NCBI GenBank assembly: GCA_910579155.1
Contig: CAJTTS010000022.1
Coordinates: forward strand, 1 to 40,729
Direction: 5' to 3'
From: an uncultured Oscillospiraceae bacterium
GTDB lineage: Bacteria; Bacillota_A; Clostridia; Oscillospirales; Oscillospiraceae
Length of the DNA stretch: 40,729 nt
The notes below the pieces were generated by a model. That model saw only the letters and a list, made by a program, of their open reading frames with translations. It had not been told where the DNA came from and made no database searches. Every line of letters begins with the position of its first letter. Position 1 is the stretch's first letter. The translations under genes and the position numbers were made by a program. This document shows, one piece after another, positions 39,434 to 40,729 of this stretch.

Positions 39434-39687
39434 ACCCCCCTCCCCCTTGGTTGGGGCGACGATGCGGCAAATGGTGTCCCCTTCCTCCGCATTGAGGGCG
39501 GTCCCTCCCCCGCCGAGGGCTTTCCCTTGTCCTTGGGAGCCAGCTTGTTCAGCCGATGATTTGCCGACGCGTTCACCGTCAGCAGCAGCCGGGCCAGCTC
39601 CTGCTTAGTCTGTCCGGCGGGGATCACGTCCTCTCTGTCCGGCCCCTCAAAGCGGAAGCGCGGAGCCGCCGCAAGCGCGAACTTCCC
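39434..39687 (-). other. Upstream region of fapA with coding in two frames
   Basis: One frame (39434-39604) leads straight into the FapA core but lacks any start codon. The overlapping frame (39430-39687) reads KFALAAAPRFRFEGPDRED, then IPAGQTKQELARLLLTVNAS and ANHRLNKLAPKDKG, which also looks like coding. A one-base slip in the G-run near 39507 would join them. Even then most of the usual FapA N-terminal domain is missing. Apart from this I see no gene between 39434 and the asnS promoter. Confidence 0.4.
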
Positions 39688-39776
39688 TCATCCGGAAAAT
39701 TTTCCACTACATAGGTTTGAGATTCTACCGCTCTTCAGGCGCGGCGCAAAAATAAACGTAACCCTTCCGCTCCCCC

Positions 39777-39804
39777 TTGCAAAAACGAAAAAAAGTGATA
39801 TACT
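39777..39804 (+). promoter_or_regulatory. sigma-A promoter of asnS
   Basis: TTGCAA (39777-39782), 16 bases, TATACT (39799-39804), ending 37 bases before the ATG. The leader is too short for a T-box. Confidence 0.68.
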
Positions 39805-39841
39805 ATAGCCCACAACTTTTTTTAGAATAGAGGGAACGCAT

Positions 39842-40729
39842 ATGGAACGCATCACCATCGCCTCCGTCTTTGCCGACGGGGAGCGGCTCGGCGGACAGAC
39901 GGTCACCGTCATGGGCTGGGCCCGCACCATCCGGGACATGAAGGGGTTCGGCTTCATCGAGCTCAACGACGGCTCCTGCTTCAAGAATCTCCAGGTGGTC
40001 ATGGACGCCAACGCCCTGGATAATTATAAGGAGATCTCCGGGCAGAACGTGGGCGCGGCCCTCATCGTCACCGGCACGGTGGCGCTCACCCCGGAGGCTA
40101 AACAGCCCCTGGAGATCAAGGCCTCCAGCGTGGCTGTGGAAGGCGCGTCCTCCCCGGACTACCCTCTGCAAAAAAAGCGCCACAGCGTGGAGTACCTGCG
40201 CACCATCCAGCACCTGCGGCCCCGGACCAACCTGTTCTCCGCCGCCTTCCGGGTGCGCTCGGTGGCCGCCCACGCCATCCACTGCTTTTTCCAGGACCGG
40301 GGCTTCGTCTATATCCACACCCCCATTATCACCGCCAGCGACTGCGAGGGCGCGGGGGAGATGTTCCAGGTGACCACTTTGGACGTAAACAACCCGCCCC
40401 GCACAGAGGACGGCGGCGTGGACTGGTCACAGGACTTTTTCGGCAAGCGGGCCAACCTGACCGTGTCCGGCCAGCTCAATGCGGAGAACTTCGCCATGGC
40501 CTTCGGCAACGTGTACACCTTCGGTCCCACCTTCCGGGCGGAGAACTCCAACACCCAGCGCCACGCCGCCGAGTTCTGGATGATTGAGCCGGAGATGGCC
40601 TTTGCCGACCTGTCCGATGACATGGACGTGGCCGAGGCGATGATCAAATATATCATTAACTATGTGATGGAAAGGTGCCCCGACGAGATGGCCTTCTTCA
40701 ACTCCTTCGTGGACAAGGGGCTGGTGGAG
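39842..40729 (+). CDS. asnS: Asparaginyl-tRNA synthetase, N-terminal part (cut by window edge)
   Basis: This class IIb aminoacyl-tRNA synthetase charges tRNA-Asn. The first 296 residues are visible and open to the window end. An OB-fold anticodon domain (about 15-110: [25 protein letters not shown]) comes first. The catalytic core follows with motif 1 ([27 protein letters not shown]) and motif 2 ([30 protein letters not shown]). The insertion with [19 protein letters not shown] between them favours AsnRS over AspRS, as does the asparaginyl-type [22 protein letters not shown] precedes the ATG. Confidence 0.96.
   Translation, partial: MERITIASVFADGERLGGQTVTVMGWARTIRDMKGFGFIELNDGSCFKNLQVVMDANALDNYKEISGQNVGAALIVTGTVALTPEAKQPLEIKASSVAVEGASSPDYPLQKKRHSVEYLRTIQHLRPRTNLFSAAFRVRSVAAHAIHCFFQDRGFVYIHTPIITASDCEGAGEMFQVTTLDVNNPPRTEDGGVDWSQDFFGKRANLTVSGQLNAENFAMAFGNVYTFGPTFRAENSNTQRHAAEFWMIEPEMAFADLSDDMDVAEAMIKYIINYVMERCPDEMAFFNSFVDKGLVE

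Noticed and set aside
39805..39841. T-box leader for asnS
   Set aside because: The promoter is only 37 bases from the start codon; there is no room for a T-box and no antiterminator sequence.

Overview
The window looks like chromosomal DNA from a GC-rich, anaerobic, gut-type Clostridia bacterium. Best guess is Oscillospiraceae of the Flavonifractor/Lawsonibacter/Intestinimonas kind. That rests on Gram-positive gene types (CIRCE-controlled groESL, NrdR, YkpA/YbiT-like ABC-F, a vanG-type operon, ECF sigma pairs, AGCS and NSS transporters), strong GGAGG ribosome sites and very high third-position GC. The species assignment is inference.

Layout. 1-1,290: groEL (cut by the window edge) and groES behind a perfect CIRCE operator, then nrdR. 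1,450-2,150: two small unknown genes and a 120-nt near-palindrome. 2,152-4,656: an ABC-F protein with one degenerate ATP site and an amidohydrolase. 4,890-5,620: a gene graveyard, with the tail of a membrane protein abutting an alpha-galactosidase that has lost its start and its middle. 5,734-14,089 (minus strand): an amino-sugar island of a PRD regulator, mannose-family PTS subunits IIA-IIB-IIC-IID, a membrane protein that looks like a dead M28 peptidase, NagA, a YdjC-type deacetylase and a small membrane protein. The genes mostly overlap by 1-4 nt and read as one uptake and deacetylation pathway. Two near-identical AT-rich sites, one before the PTS genes and one before the regulator, are candidate operators.

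14,309-17,680: a HAD phosphatase and two alpha/beta hydrolases, one with membrane segments. 18,026-21,887: a translationally overlapping vanG-vanXY-vanT operon, which would make D-Ala-D-Ser peptidoglycan precursors (a glycopeptide-resistance type pathway), with no vanR/vanS in the window. 22,069-25,431: ECF sigma factor, its membrane anti-sigma partner, an SGNH-hydrolase lipoprotein and a DUF4358 lipoprotein in one operon. 25,415-32,447: CmpB-type membrane protein, MATE exporter, AGCS symporter, XRE regulator and NSS symporter, most with recognisable sigma-A promoters.

32,576-37,514: an apparent operon of a DUF2971 protein, a BtuF/FecB-type binding lipoprotein, FecCD permease, ATPase, precorrin-2 dehydrogenase and uroporphyrinogen-III methyltransferase, linking metal, heme or corrinoid import to siroheme/precorrin-2 synthesis. 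37,576-39,604: CheY, CheX and a FapA (DUF342) gene whose 5' end seems broken. 39,842 to the end: asnS, cut by the window edge. No rRNA, tRNA, CRISPR array or intact insertion sequence was seen.
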